From Carettochelys insculpta (lineage: Eukaryota > Chordata > Testudines > Carettochelyidae), in NCBI RefSeq assembly GCF_033958435.1, contig NC_134167.1, positions 5,848,001-5,912,000 of the forward strand: a DNA stretch of 64,000 nt, written 5' to 3'. A program made the translations under genes and the position numbers. Position 1 is the first letter of the stretch. Each line of letters opens with the position of its first letter. The notes under the pieces were generated by a model. It saw nothing but the letters and a program-made list of their open reading frames with translations, had not been told where the DNA came from and did not search any database. Below, one piece after another: positions 32,765-43,959 of the stretch.

Positions 32765-35000
32765 ATAGAGTGAGTCTGAGTCTGGAGACCTGTGGCTGGA
32801 TACCGGCTGCCAGGCTGACTGATGGGGGAGGGGGGGAAAGGGAGGGGACAGGGACAGGAGAAAGGAGGCAGTTGCCCTGGGCCCAGCATTTCAAAGGGGC
32901 TGGGAGATCCAGGACACTCTTGAAGTGACATAGCAGCACTGCTGTGTGGCTGTGAAGGGGTGGGCAGCACTTGGGCAACGGTCTGCATGCCAGTACTAAT
33001 GCAGGAGTCTGGGTGGCATGAAGGGCTGAATGACTTATGCCCCACTCTGGGCCCTGCCCCCTACAGCCAGGGAGCCAGACCCCCCTTCCACCTTGCCTTG
33101 GCATCCACAGCGGCTGTCAGCCCTGCTGTTTGCTGCTGTGGGATTTAAAACACAGCATATAGTGAAGCATGAGACAGCCTGGAAAGAACTAGCTTCAAGC
33201 AAGATGGATGAGTTCTTAGGGAGAAGCCGGGTCTTCCAATTTTGGGGTTATCCTTCTGAATTCTGAGAAACAAACCTTACTGCAAGAGTGTTCATGCTTT
33301 TATCTCATGTCTGTTGTGTTCTGTGAATTGAGCAAAGGTACATGACTGATTTTCTTATTACCCTCTTTATGTTTGTAATTCTCTGCTGGAATCCAAGTAT
33401 AGCAATGATTTTGTATTGAAAGACTAATGACACAGTGAACTATCTGCTTATGATTGTTATAAAAGATATTAACAAAGCATGACTGCAGTTACAGTTGCAT
33501 TGTAACTGAAGTGTATCACAGTATCCGTGTTAAAAAAGGTCAGATTTAATCCTTGGAATAACTCCTCTCTTAAATGGTGGTTTACCATAAATCTCTGGCT
33601 TTGGGAGGTTCTAGTACCATGAATGGTAGCTCTGCAGAGTCATTGATGTTGAGCGATGCTCGGTTTTCTGTCCTCTGAAGCATACAGCCAGTGTGTTTGT
33701 TTTTGGTATTTTCTGGTGATGCTTTAGGTCACAGTTGGCTTGCTCTCACCTTGCTTATATAGTTTGTACATGTCAGCCTGCTACTACTTGCTGTTCATCT
33801 CTGCAGCAATCAGCAGAGTGTCTGCCTTCTGTCTGCAAGCAAACATCTTTTGTGTTGCTAAATCCACTCTTTCTAGGAACAAAAAGGATCCACTCTTGCA
33901 GCACCGAGTACAGGGATTTATTTTCAGTTCTCTCTCTCACTGTTTCTTGGCATGTGTGGATTTTCATTGTGCTTTATAGCTGAAGATCCACATCAGTAAA
34001 AGGATGGGGAGAGAAACTATTCAGAAAAGTGACCTGAACAGATTAAAAATCACAGGGCCTGTAAAGTGTTACACCAGTTCCTGTTACTGACTTTGCTCTT
34101 ATGCCCCCAAGTTAACAGCCTCATTATTATCTGAAACAAGATTTCAACGGCTAACAATAGTATCAAGGGGCAACAGCTACATCTTTATTGGGTGATGGTG
34201 GGGGGAATAGAACTGGATTTTCTGTTCATATATACCAGTTTAGCTTCATTGAAGCCAATAGAACTATGCAGACATATCAGCTGAGGATCTGATTCATAGT
34301 ATGTAGATGAATATGCTTAGTCATTTAAGTGCAAGTAGAAAATAGTGAAGTGAGTGAGTTTGGGAGAGCATGAGTAAATTCAACAAAGCTGTCCAATGTA
34401 TTTTATTGGAATAAGTTGTGAAGAACCACCAGAGTAATATCAAAAACCCTCCACTGTAAATCTGCTCCATATTGCTTACAGCTTAAGTCTGAGGTAAAAT
34501 CAACTTTTATTAGCTCCATATTAAGGATGGAAGAAGGGAAATGGTGTGGAGGAGGTGGGGTGATGATAGGAATGGAGGAACTTGGGGAATAGATAGAACC
34601 TGGCTCCCAGGCCAGATGGCACAATTGCTCCTGTGAGAGGGGAGTTTGAGACCCCTAGTTTAAAGGGTTAAAGGGTTTGTGGTCCTGAAGCACAAGCATG
34701 GTAGGAATTTGCGTGGTGTGGGACATAGGAAGATGCTATGTCCTGGGAAGGACAAGTAACAGTTGGTACTGAGTATCTGTGCTGGGAACTGGGGCTGCAC
34801 TTGGTCAATGGGACCGTCAAGCTTGGTCGGTTTGTGTGCAAGGTTCTTGGGATGAAAGCACCCTGTAGGAGGTCTGTGGCTGTAAGGTAAGCAGAATATT
34901 AGTGTCCAGAAAGCTGTCTGGATGCAAAAGGGTGGAATTTTGCCCATAATTTGCACCTGTCTGGAAATCTAGTGATTTGTCTGTGACATGGTAATGTGGG
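32765..35000. other. Unassigned; GC-rich start, AT-rich rest
   Basis: 32800-33110 is GC-rich and shares wording with 25578-25660 and 58160-58220. 34200-34290 includes 'cagctgaggatctgattcat', a phrase of an old dispersed repeat. No gene is seen. The 111-113-codon minus frames at 32710-33104 are Pro/Ser-rich low-complexity shadows. Confidence 0.35.
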
Positions 35001-35005
35001 TTATC

Positions 35006-35374
35006 TTACATAAGAGCAGCCATACTGGGTCAAACTAAAGGTCCATCTAGCCCAGTGTCCTGTTTTTTGGCAGTGGCCAATGCCAGCATGAACAGAAGAG
35101 GTAATCAAGTGATCCATCCCTTGTCACTTATTTCCATCTTCTGGCAATCGGAGGTTAGGGATGCCATCTCTGCCCATCCTGGCTAGTAACCATTGATGGG
35201 CTTGTCCTCTGCAGGCTTACCTAGTTTATGTTTGCACCCTGCAATAGTCTTGGCCTTCACAACATCATTTGGCAGGGAATTCCAGAGGTTGACTGTGCGT
35301 TGCATACAATACTTCCCTTTGTTTGTTTAAACTTGGTACCTATTAATTTTCATTTGGTGACCCCCCCCACAGTT
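35006..35374 (-). repeat. CR1-type LINE 3' region, ~370 bp
   Basis: Starts with 'aagagcagccatactgggtc' and continues through 'ccatctagcccagtgtcctg', 'cattgatgggcttgtcctct' and 'ccagaggttgactgtgcgtt' to 'tcatttggtgacc'. This is a well-known turtle CR1 3' region read on the complementary strand. Its left edge is the element's 3' end, matching the plus-strand tail at 16580-16685. Confidence 0.8.
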
Positions 35375-35377
35375 CTT

Positions 35378-35565
35378 GTGGTTTGTGGGTAGAGTACTGC
35401 GCTATGACATGGGAGACAGGGGTTCTATCCCTATCTCTGCCACAGGCATGCTGAGTGACCTTGTCTGTGTTTCTTTGTCTGTACAATGGCAGTAATGCTG
35501 CTGGGCATCTATTGTAAAGTGCTGTGAGGTATGCTACTGAAAAGTGCAATGCAAGAGTTGGGTGG
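35378..35565 (+). repeat. MIR-type SINE, nearly full length
   Basis: A tRNA-like head ('gtgggtagagtactgcgcta', B-box-like 'ggttctatccc') is followed by core 'gagtgaccttgtctgtg', 'tgtacaatggcagtaatg' and tail 'taaagtgctgtgaggtatgc'. The order is that of an intact CORE-SINE/MIR. It abuts the CR1 at 35006-35374. Confidence 0.7.
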
Positions 35566-35999
35566 TGTCCCCTGGCTAGGGGCAGGACCACTTTCTTCTC
35601 ACGGAGTCCTGGCTACAAACATCTACTATGAGACCTTCAAACTGACAAGTGGAAAATTGCTTCATTAGTAGAACAAGAAGAAATTAATCCCTTCCAGCAC
35701 TGAATTTTTGTATAGCCATGAAAACTTTTTCAAATGGAATATGCAATAACAAGGAGGAAAAATTGATTAAATATAATCACCAAAGAGCAGAATTACTCCA
35801 AATTGATTTTTCCCCTCACTCCCTTCTTACACTAATTTTGATTCTATTTGATGTTGGAGTGAATGGTTTTCAGATCAGAAGTTAATCTAAGAAAATAAGT
35901 CCACACAAACACTGAAATTCAGCTGAAAAAGGGAAATGATTGGTATACCTATTGAATGGGATTTATTCCTCATACGTCTTGTTGAAGCTTTTGAAATTA

Positions 36000-36200
36000 C
36001 TTGGCGTGGGGTATGCTTAAGACTTGGGAGTCTCTTCTCTGGACAGCTTCCAAATTTCTCCACATATTTCATGAAATGTGGCATCCAGAACTGGACACAG
36101 TACTCCACTTGAGGCTTAAGTCTAATACTTATTCCATGTTTGCATTTTGACCAAGATTGCATGCTTTGACAAGACTTTATGTTGCTGTAAGCCATGGCAA
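36000..36200 (-). pseudogene. CR1 ORF2 fragment (RT C-terminal region)
   Basis: The minus-strand frame contains 'VQFWMPHFMKYVEKF', recognisable as the CR1 reverse-transcriptase C-terminal motif (VQFWAPHFKKDVEKL type). Only about 60 codons survive. Outside them no CR1 similarity is evident. Confidence 0.7.
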
Positions 36201-36204
36201 CACC

Positions 36205-36980
36205 AGGGCTGTCTGTGGGGAGACCATGGCTAAATGGAACACTTAGGTCACTCAAAACTGTTTCCAGAGTAGGCTGGAATAAACTGGGGTGTTGGAATAG
36301 GCCAAGGTGGGAAGAAATTCAGATGGAAAAATTTGGAATTTGGCTCTCATCTGTAAAACGCTCAGCAACTTTATGTGTAAGAATGACAAATTAATCTCCA
36401 ATACAGTAGGCTGCATATTAAACAGTCATATAGGACCTATACCCAAACTGTTGGTGGCACAAGAGATTACATGATAAAATTGTTTAGGTATATTATCCTG
36501 GATGATTGCCTGTACAACTGACTAATGCATGTTACATTTGTGCCTTGCTTGGACCTGGTAATTTGGTCTCCTAGCAGGCTGCTGTGAAATGGATTGGATT
36601 TGATGCTTCTCTCATACTATGTAGTGAGAAAAATATCCCACTTCACTCCATCCCCAGCAGAAAGCTCATAGATAAATTAGAAGTCTGTTTCAAGCAAAAA
36701 CACTTCTATTTAAAGCATCTCCCATTCCCTATCTTTGTGGTAAACAGACAAGTTTTACTTAGTTGCCTTTTGTGTATTTAAGGGAATATTTCCCTCCAGC
36801 TCTTATGTCTGAATAAAAACATAAAAAGCACTAAATGAATAGGGTGCATTATGTGGTTGTAGAGCCCTGACCATATGCAGTGAAAAGCAGAGAAACATTA
36901 AAAGCCAATGGTGGCAGCTATTGTCATATAAAAGGAAGCTGTGTAGGCAAGAGAATGTGTTCTAATGATGTCAGAGCAGA
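36205..36980. other. Unassigned non-coding sequence
   Basis: Nothing recognised. Confidence 0.4.
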
Positions 36981-36984
36981 TGGC

Positions 36985-37335
36985 TGGGAGTTAGGACACC
37001 TGGGCTCTGTTACCAGCTTTGGACTGCCAGTGGTTAGGCAGGGGACTTGTAGTTAGATTTTTGGGTTATACTCCTGGCTTTGGGAGTGAGTACTGCAGTG
37101 TTTCCAACTGGGTTCAAATCTGAGGGCTCATATTCTTGTGTGTCTTGTTCTGGGAAGTCTAGTGGTTCTAGCAGGTCTTAGGACTGAGCCTGTAGAGGTT
37201 TTTAATTCTCCTGTACTCTGTTCTTCACTCTCACTGATTTGCTCTGTGACCAAGTCACTTTAACTCTGCATACCTCAATTTCTCCATTGTAAAGTGGTCA
37301 TGTTAACACGCTAACAAACATGAGTATTATGAGAC
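36985..37335 (+). repeat. MIR-type SINE with reiterated head
   Basis: Head-like segments 'gctgggagttaggacacctg' and 'ggactgccagtggttaggca' repeat before the core 'tgctctgtgaccaagtcact' and 'aatttctccattgtaaagtg'. This agrees with a MIR-type SINE whose tRNA-like head is duplicated. Confidence 0.55.
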
Positions 37336-37339
37336 TTGT

Positions 37340-37852
37340 TCATTAATGGTTGTAAAGCTACATATGTATCTAATTTTTAAAGGCACTGAGAAACCCCCAA
37401 TGAAGTTGGTGCCTGGGCAGCTTCAGGTATTATTTCCTTTTAATAATCAGGTCAGCAATGTATTATTATGTTTGCAACCAACTGTGCTGGGCAGATCTAT
37501 TGCAATGATGATTAAGGGTCTGGTCCTACCATGCTGAGGTCAATGGGGGCAGAGTTGAGCCCTGACAGAATGCAGTGGCCAAATTTGACCAGGGCTGACT
37601 CAAAATAGAGAGGAAATAAGTAAAGAAGGAATGGAGGCCCAATTGTCTAAACAGCTTAGCCTGTAACCCTAAACACTCCTAGGTTCAATTGCTACTTTGG
37701 TGCTTTGTTACAGATCCTGAATGCTATAGTGATCTAGTCTTGTTAATACACAAGGTTTCAAGTGAGAAGCTTTTCTTGGGCTGGGAGCTACAATGAAGCA
37801 AGAAAAATAATTCTTTCAGATAGTCATCTGTAAGAATTCTGATGTGTTCATA
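37340..37852. other. Unassigned sequence left of the Penelope insertion
   Basis: No gene is seen. 'gtctggtcctaccatgctga' with 'ggtcaatgggggcagagttg' near 37520 is an old dispersed repeat phrase. Confidence 0.4.
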
Positions 37853-37922
37853 CACCTATTGGTCCTATCAAAACAAAACAGCAGTCTTGTAGCACTTTAA
37901 AGACTAACAAAATAATTTATTA

Positions 37923-37959
37923 GGTCATGAGCTTTCATGGGACAGACTCACTTCTTCAG
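37923..37959 (-). ncRNA. Hammerhead-like motif in the Penelope 3' tail
   Basis: Minus strand: CTGAAGA, one extra A, GTGAG, loop TCTGTC, CCAT, GAAA, GCTCATGACC. The CTGANGA and GAAA core blocks are present. Stem II is weakened by substitutions relative to GTGGG/CCCAC seen in parts of sibling copies. The stem III region is not clearly paired here. It is the same position in the tail as the motif at 252-289. Confidence 0.35.
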
Positions 37960-38229
37960 ATCATAGCCTTACTATAACAGACTCAATATATAAATAACAG
38001 ACGTCCAAAAAATTGTTATCGAGGTTGACAAATCAGAAAATTTTTTATCAATGTCAGCAAATCAGAAGAGCAGAGGGGTGGAAGAAGAGGGGTGAGGGGT
38101 GGGGAAGTTAAGAGTTGTGTAAAACAAAGTACGTAAAAGAGCCCTTATAATGGGCCAGGTAATTGCTGTCCTGGTTCAAACCACATGTTAATGTGTCGAA
38201 TTTGAATATAAATGACAGTTCTGAGCGTT

Positions 38230-40130
38230 CCCTCTGTAAACGGTTGTTAAAGTTCCTTTTCAGAAAAACACACTTTCAGGTTATTAATAGAATGGCCTGC
38301 CCCATTAAAGTGCTGGCTGACAGGTTTGTATGTTAGGAGTGTTTTGATGTCTGTTTTGTGTCCATTCATTCTTTTTGAAGAATGTTTGCAGTCTGTCCTA
38401 TATCCATGGTGTGTGATCATTGTTGGCGCACAATGTTGGTTGAGGAACAGGAGAATGTGCCCATGATTCTGTGAATAACATGGTTAGGTCCAGTGATGGT
38501 ATCTCTAGAATAGATATGTGGACAAAGTTGGAAAAGTTACAGGACTGGTGGTATTGTAGTATAGTCTGTGGTTGCAAGTAAGAATCCTCATAAGTTTGGG
38601 AGGCTGTCTATAGGAGAGAACAGACCTGTCACCCAGGGCTTTCTGGAGTGTGGCATCCTGATTTAGGATAGGTTGTAGGTCTTGAATGATGTGTTGCAAT
38701 GGTTTGAGTTAGGGGCTAGATGTAGGTAATGACCAGTGGTGTTCTGTTGTTGGCTTTTTTGGGCCTATCTTGGAGTAGTTGGTTTCTGGATATTCCTCTG
38801 TCCCTGTCGATTTGTGTGGGTTGGTGTTTTTTATTTCTCCTGGTGGGTAATTCAGGTTTATGAATATTTTTGGTAGAGATTTTGTAGTTTTTTGATCTAT
38901 CAGTAGGGTCAGAGTAGATGTTATTGTACCTAAGGGCTTGACTGTAAATGATGGATCATATTGTGTGTGCAGGATGGAAGCTACAAGCATGTAGGTAAGT
39001 GTAGCGGTGAGTGGGTTTCTGGTAGAGTGTGGTACTGGTCAGGCCATACTTGATTTGTACTGTAGTGTCCAGAAAATGTCTCTCTTGTGGTCAAGGCATA
39101 AGTTGATGATAGGGTGCAGATTGTTAAAGTTTCTGTGGAATTCTTCTAGTCTCTTTACCATAGGTCCAAATGATAAAGATGTAATTGATAAGTAAAGGAA
39201 GGGTAACAGGGAATGAGAGCTGAGGAATCATTGTTTCGAGTCAGCCATAAATATATGAGCATATTGTGGGGCCATGTGGGTGCCCATAGCAGTGCCACTA
39301 ATCTGGAAGTATAAATTGTCTCCAGGTTGGAAATAATTGTGGGTGGGAACAAAGTTACAGACATCAGACACCAGATTGGCTGTGGTAACATCAGGGATGA
39401 TGATACTGATCACTTGCAGTTCATCTTCATGTGGAATATTAGTGTAGAGAGCCTCTACATCCATGGTGGCAGGGATGGTGTCATCAGGAAACTTTCTGAT
39501 GTTTTGTAATTTCCTCAGGAAGTCGGTGGTATCTTGGAGATAGCTGGGAGTGTTTGGTGGCATAGGGTTTGAGGAGGGAGTCTATATAACTGGACAGTCT
39601 GGTAGCAAGGGTGTTAATACGCAAAATGATAGGGCGTCTGGGGTTTCCAGGTTTGTGGATTTTGGGAAGTAAATAGAATAATCCAGGTTGGGGCTCAGAT
39701 GGTGTGTCTGAGTGGATAAGGCTCCAAGTAGAAGCATGGATTTCCTTAAATAGTTGTTGGAATTTCTTTTGGAATTCCAAAGTGGGATCAGAGGAGAGAG
39801 GTCTGTAAAATGTTGTGTTGGAAAGTTGTCTGGCTGCCTCCTGTTCATTGTCTGACTTATTTGTGATGACAACAGTACCCCCTTTTGTCAGCTGGCTTGG
39901 TGATGACATCTGGGTTATTTTTTGAGACTCTGGACAGCATAGCATTCAGCATAGTTGAGATTGTGTCTCATGTGGTATCGTTTGTGTATAATGTTAGTCT
40001 GAGCACGGTTGCAAAAGCATTGTACGTCGAAATACAGACTTCCACTAAGGCTATCGGGGGGGCCTCCACACAGAGTTGTTCTTCTTTTGGTGTTGGTGAG
40101 GGGTGTCAAGTGAGGCAGACTGACGTTCAT
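38230..40130 (-). pseudogene. Penelope RT/GIY-YIG polyprotein, frameshifted
   Basis: The reading frame is split. 40130-39915: poorly conserved N-terminal part, ending at a stop. 39945-39484: N-terminal RT ('KGGTVVITNKSD' about 39888-39850, 'LPKIHKPGNPRRPI' about 39669-39628). 39563-39228: catalytic motif A ('MDVEALYTNIP', Asp at about 39461) and motif B ('GTAMGTHMAP' about 39296). The YxDD site expected near 39181-39189 reads Asn-Tyr in the closest frame, so the enzyme is dead. 38990-38505: linker to the C-terminus. About 38373-38279: GIY-YIG half-domain. The order RT then GIY-YIG is that of endonuclease-bearing Penelope elements. Confidence 0.9.
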
Positions 40131-40311
40131 AGGTGTGTTGGAAGAATTCCTTTAGATGGCGATGGAGAAAGAAGGCTTCAAGGTCACCACAGAACTGTAT
40201 TAAGTTCATGGAGGGTTGTATTAAAGTGCTACGTGACTGCTTTTTTTTTTTTTTTTGATAGAATACAGACTAACACAGCTATCTCTCTGTCACTATTCAC
40301 CTATTGGTCCT

Positions 40312-41125
40312 GATTGTAATTCAGTTTGGGTATGTAATTTTAGCATATGGGTTGTCTGCGCAATATTTACGTACGTGGTGAAAAAAGAGGTGGGATTCTG
40401 GCTGGAGTTCCTGAGCTGAAACGAGATGTAGCATGTTGTCTGAAAATGTTTTATCTCCCTCAGAATGAGTGTTCACAATCTAAACAGAGTCATAAAAGGC
40501 ATCAGTGTTTAAGTTAGAGCGTGCTCATTCTCTTCACATCTCTTCCCTCCCATCTTCATGTACTGCCTGAATAGAATCTCATGTCCTTTGAGGTTCTGGC
40601 TGCAAAACAAGCAAAGAGCACTTATGTGTGATATACTTGGAAACTTACATACACAAGTACCACCATCAGGCATTTTCAAAGCCCTACAATTCTTATTATG
40701 GTGGCAATAGAGATTAGATGACCTTGGCTTCCGTACAACAGGAGAAGAGTGCTGCTTGGCAGGGTTGATAAATTGTATAGCTTGACCACACTTCTGTATG
40801 TTTTATCAAAACCAAATAACTGTCACTCACGTTTATTAATATGGAACAGGAGAATGGTATCCTAGAGAATGTTTCTCTAAAGAGCAGTCCCATTGGTAGT
40901 GTTACATTCACTTCATAAGTGTGTGCTCCATGTTACGCACCTCAGTGGGTGTTTGATTTTACAAGTTACACTTTTATTTACATGCCATTAAAATTCAACC
41001 TTTCAGTTTGTTTAAGTTCACCAACATTTTCTGTATCTCAGTTTTGGATACTGGCATTCCAGGTGCTGATCTGTGGAGGTACTTCCTGAGATTATGCTGT
41101 TTTATAAAGTGAATGTATCTTGTTG
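40312..41125. other. Unassigned sequence right of the Penelope insertion
   Basis: AT-rich, no gene recognised. Confidence 0.4.
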
Positions 41126-41128
41126 GTT

Positions 41129-41160
41129 TGTGTGTGTGTGTGCTTTTTTTTTTTTTTTTT
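41129..41160. repeat. (TG)n followed by T-tract
   Basis: About seven TG units and then about 17 T. Simple sequence. Confidence 0.9.
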
Positions 41161-41164
41161 AAAA

Positions 41165-41465
41165 ATTGCATCTTCTGGAGCCAAATACTTGTCAGCAAAT
41201 GCTGTGAAATGATATTTAGCATAAGTAGACAGTTTTGTGGTATTGACCATTTTAGGCTGTACTACTGTTACATCTGCACCACATCCACGTAGCTTCTTAA
41301 TGCTAAAGTGCATTTAGAACAAGTGTATCATATGTGATATTTGTATGCTAGTATGCCTGTATTTATCAACACCAGAATCACTTATCCAGGGACTGCCTTT
41401 TCCACCTAATCTTTATCAGTATCAAAACCTTCTGGTCCACCCACCTCTCAGTGGGATATGCAAAT
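41165..41465. other. Unassigned non-coding sequence
   Basis: Nothing recognised. Confidence 0.4.
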
Positions 41466-41471
41466 AGCTTA

Positions 41472-41755
41472 GGTCTTGTCTACATTAAACTCCATGGTTG
41501 ATCTAACCTATACAGCCTCAGCTATGTAAACAGCTTAGCCGATGTTAGTGTACTTACTGTGTTGTCTTCTGTGCAGTAAGGTTAGTGGGGGCTGCTCTCC
41601 CATTGACTCAACCTACTCTTCTTGTCTTGGTGGAGTACTGGAGTTGATAGGCTAGCACTCAGATCGATTTATTGCTTCTAAGCAGACATGATAAATTAAC
41701 TACTAGTGGATCGATCACTGCAGCATCACACCACCATGTAATGAAGATAAGCCAC
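41472..41755. mobile_element. 280-bp hAT-like MITE
   Basis: The start 'ggtcttgtctacattaaact' and the end 'catgtaatgaagataagcca' are degenerate inverted repeats. Internal phrases such as 'gatgttagtgtacttactgt' and 'gttgataggctagcactcag' are typical of an abundant turtle MITE. No coding. Confidence 0.65.
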
Positions 41756-41759
41756 CTAA

Positions 41760-42685
41760 AATAGTAAGTGAAACTTCTGTTGCTAGGAGTTTTGGCTAAT
41801 AGTCCAATACTGCATGGCTTTTTTTTTTTTTTTTTTAAAAACCCTTCAGTGATTACAAATTCCCAAGGGGCATAGTCTTTTACTGCAGGAAGGGATTATG
41901 GCAGGAACAGTGTGTGAGATGTTACACTCATGTCTGCTGGGATTTCATGTTCATGACTTACACTTGCCCTTGAAGGGATTCCAAAGTGAGAGAATTGGTA
42001 TTGGACATAAGATTTCTGGCACTTTCTTCAAAGTCCCAATCAACCCAGCTTCCTAGCATGGTCTTATGCTCTATTCCAGCAGGAGCCAATTCCTGGGTAG
42101 AATATAAAACCATGGGTGAGAGCTCTTCGGCATGATGTATCTGATTCCCTGTTCATTATAGTCCTGGTCTCGGAGACTTAGTTATAATTTAGAATGGAGG
42201 TTTTCAAACTGTAGCCTGCAGAGCAATTGTGGAGATGATCTCAGGGTGGGCTGAAGGCAGGTGTATAACATAGTGCTGACAGGCTCCTGCTCTTCCTGCT
42301 GGCTGCTAAATAACAGAAGAAGCTAAAATACCTATTCAATATTTCTCTATTACTCTTCCATCCAAGCAATTAATAAGGCTGCCAAAGAACTGTTTCCCAC
42401 TGGAGGATGGAAGGAGCATGGCCCACGTGAAAGAGAAATGGGAGTGGAGGTTGAGTCAGGCAATGGTGAATGAGAGCAGAGGTATCCATGTGACATTCCC
42501 AATACTAAGATGTGCTCCACTTAAAAAGGAAAAAAAAAAAAGTCCTAAGTCAAGTGCTCTTATGTCGTCAAAAGATCTCTGTGCTGGCAGACCAGGTGCC
42601 ATCTTACGCCAAGATCCTTAGGCCTCACTGACAAATACATAGCTGGAAACCAGTCTAACTTGTGTTAGTATGGGTAAAATTTAAA
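41760..42685. other. Unassigned non-coding sequence
   Basis: Contains a T17 tract (about 41820-41836) and an A12 tract near 42530. No gene is seen. Confidence 0.4.
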
Positions 42686-42689
42686 TTAG

Positions 42690-42940
42690 TGATTAGACTT
42701 CATAAAATACTTTAAGTATTAGTAGCCACATTGGACATAAGGAAAACTTTCTAATTGTCAGGGTGGTTAAGCACTGGGATATATTGCTGAGGGAGTTTGT
42801 GGAATCTCCATCATTGGAAATTTTTAAGAGCAGATCAGACAAAAACTGGTCAGCGATGATCTATAGTGCTTGGTCCTACTATGAGTGCAGGGGATTGGAC
42901 TTGACCCCTAAAGGTCTGTTCCAGTATTCTGTGACTGGGT
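42690..42940 (+). repeat. CR1 LINE 3' end, ~250 bp
   Basis: 'cacattggacataaggaaaa' with 'ggtggttaagcactgggata' and 'gtggaatctccatcattgga', ending in 'ggattggacttgacccctaa' and 'ttccagtattctgtgact'. This is the full order of the CR1 3' untranslated region. A Tigger-like element begins immediately after it. Confidence 0.85.
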
Positions 42941-42942
42941 TA

Positions 42943-43269
42943 CAGGCTGAACCTCTCTAATCCAGAACTCTCTTGTCTGGCAACATTAATAATTCAGCAT
43001 GATTTTAGTTAGCTGGATGACCACTTGTCATGGGTGTGATCAAATTTCCCATAGTCCCATAAAGTTTGTTTACAGCCACCAGTCCTGGCTCTCAGTGTTC
43101 GGTGCTGTTACTCAGCTGTAATTTACCCCTAAATGTCTTCTAAGAGCCCAGTAAGCACTGGAAGTCTTGGTAATGCTGTTAGATAAATATTGACCTTCCA
43201 TGGTCTGGTAAAATCTCTTGTTTTGGCTCCGGTCAGGTCCTGTGTGTTGGATTAGAGAGGTTCAGCCTG
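42943..43269 (-). mobile_element. Tigger-like non-autonomous DNA transposon, 327 bp
   Basis: The ends caggctgaacctctctaatc (42943) and 'ggattagagaggttcagcctg' (ending 43269) are inverted repeats, with TA next to the left end and TGTA after the right. The interior is the reverse complement of the elements at 48770-49068 and 58833-59159 ('ggtggctgtgaacaaacttt'). A CAGG terminus and TA flank fit pogo/Tigger, but no transposase is present to prove it. Confidence 0.75.
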
Positions 43270-43274
43270 TGTAA

Positions 43275-43700
43275 GATAACATGAAGTGTTAGCTCTGTAA
43301 ATATATTTGACTCTAGGTTTCTACACTTTAGCTAAAAACCATTACCGAGTGTGAAATACTAGTTTACCACAAGTGCTGGTCTTCCCCACAACCCGAAAAG
43401 TAAGCCTCTAGACACCAGACAATTCACAATGAAACAGCAATAGCTAAAAGACTTAATTTTCCTCACACCGAAGGAGAGGGTACATGCACAAGCCCTTGTG
43501 CCATGTGGGGGAAAAGAAAAAATGCCTCAGCAGAAAGAAATTCATTGCCTTTAATATAGAGCAAGGGATCCTGGAGCTGGTTGGCTGGGGTTAGCCCTAA
43601 AAGAGAGAGCACTTGCATGTTAAAGAACCTGCAATTGCCTTTTGGAACCTAAAACTGTCTTATTTACGCATTTACCTGCATTATCTTGAAATCTCCCATT
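43275..43700. other. Unassigned non-coding sequence
   Basis: Nothing recognised. Confidence 0.4.
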
Positions 43701-43704
43701 TCGT

Positions 43705-43955
43705 AGCTTGTGTCTACACTATCACTCATGTCAGTGAAACTTGTGTTGCTCAGCACATGCATCCCCCCACCCCTGGGAAATATAAGCAATGTCAGCACAA
43801 GCAGTGGTGTACACAGTGTAGTGCCAGCAGCAGAGCGTCTCTTGCTCTTCGTGGAGGTGGTTTTAGTTGATGGAAGATCTCTCTTCAGTTGGCAGGAATG
43901 ATTTATGGCAGCACAGCCACATTGGCACAGCTGTACTGGTACTGTAAGCTAGCTC
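43705..43955. mobile_element. hAT-like MITE, ~250 bp
   Basis: 'gcttgtgtctacactatcac' and 'gcacagctgtactggtactg' mark approximate ends. The interior ('gcagtggtgtacacagtgta') matches the style of 'gcttgtctacactggca' MITEs. Confidence 0.5.
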
Positions 43956-43959
43956 AGAT

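Larger units (their letters stand above)
37867..40297 (-). mobile_element. Penelope-like retroelement, 2.43 kb, exact 14-bp TSD
   Basis: Flanked by cacctattggtcct at 37853-37866 and 40298-40311, so both ends are known. Minus-strand order: 5' head with 'gagatagctgtgttagtctg' (40258-40297), an A16 tract, an inverted 20-bp copy of the tail (40221-40240), coding region, 3' tail. The coding region has the Penelope motifs 'KGGTVVITNKSD', 'LPKIHKPGNPRRPI', 'MDVEALYTNIP' (motif A Asp) and 'GTAMGTHMAP', then a 'YRQPPK' segment. Last come GIY-YIG-type remains, 'RMNGHKTDIKT' and 'HFNGAGHS'. It is an RT plus GIY-YIG endonuclease element broken by frameshifts and stops. Confidence 0.93.

Noticed and set aside
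39885..40313. 142-codon plus-strand frame across the Penelope 5' region
   Set aside because: Antisense shadow of the element's N-terminal coding region and its T-rich 5' end.
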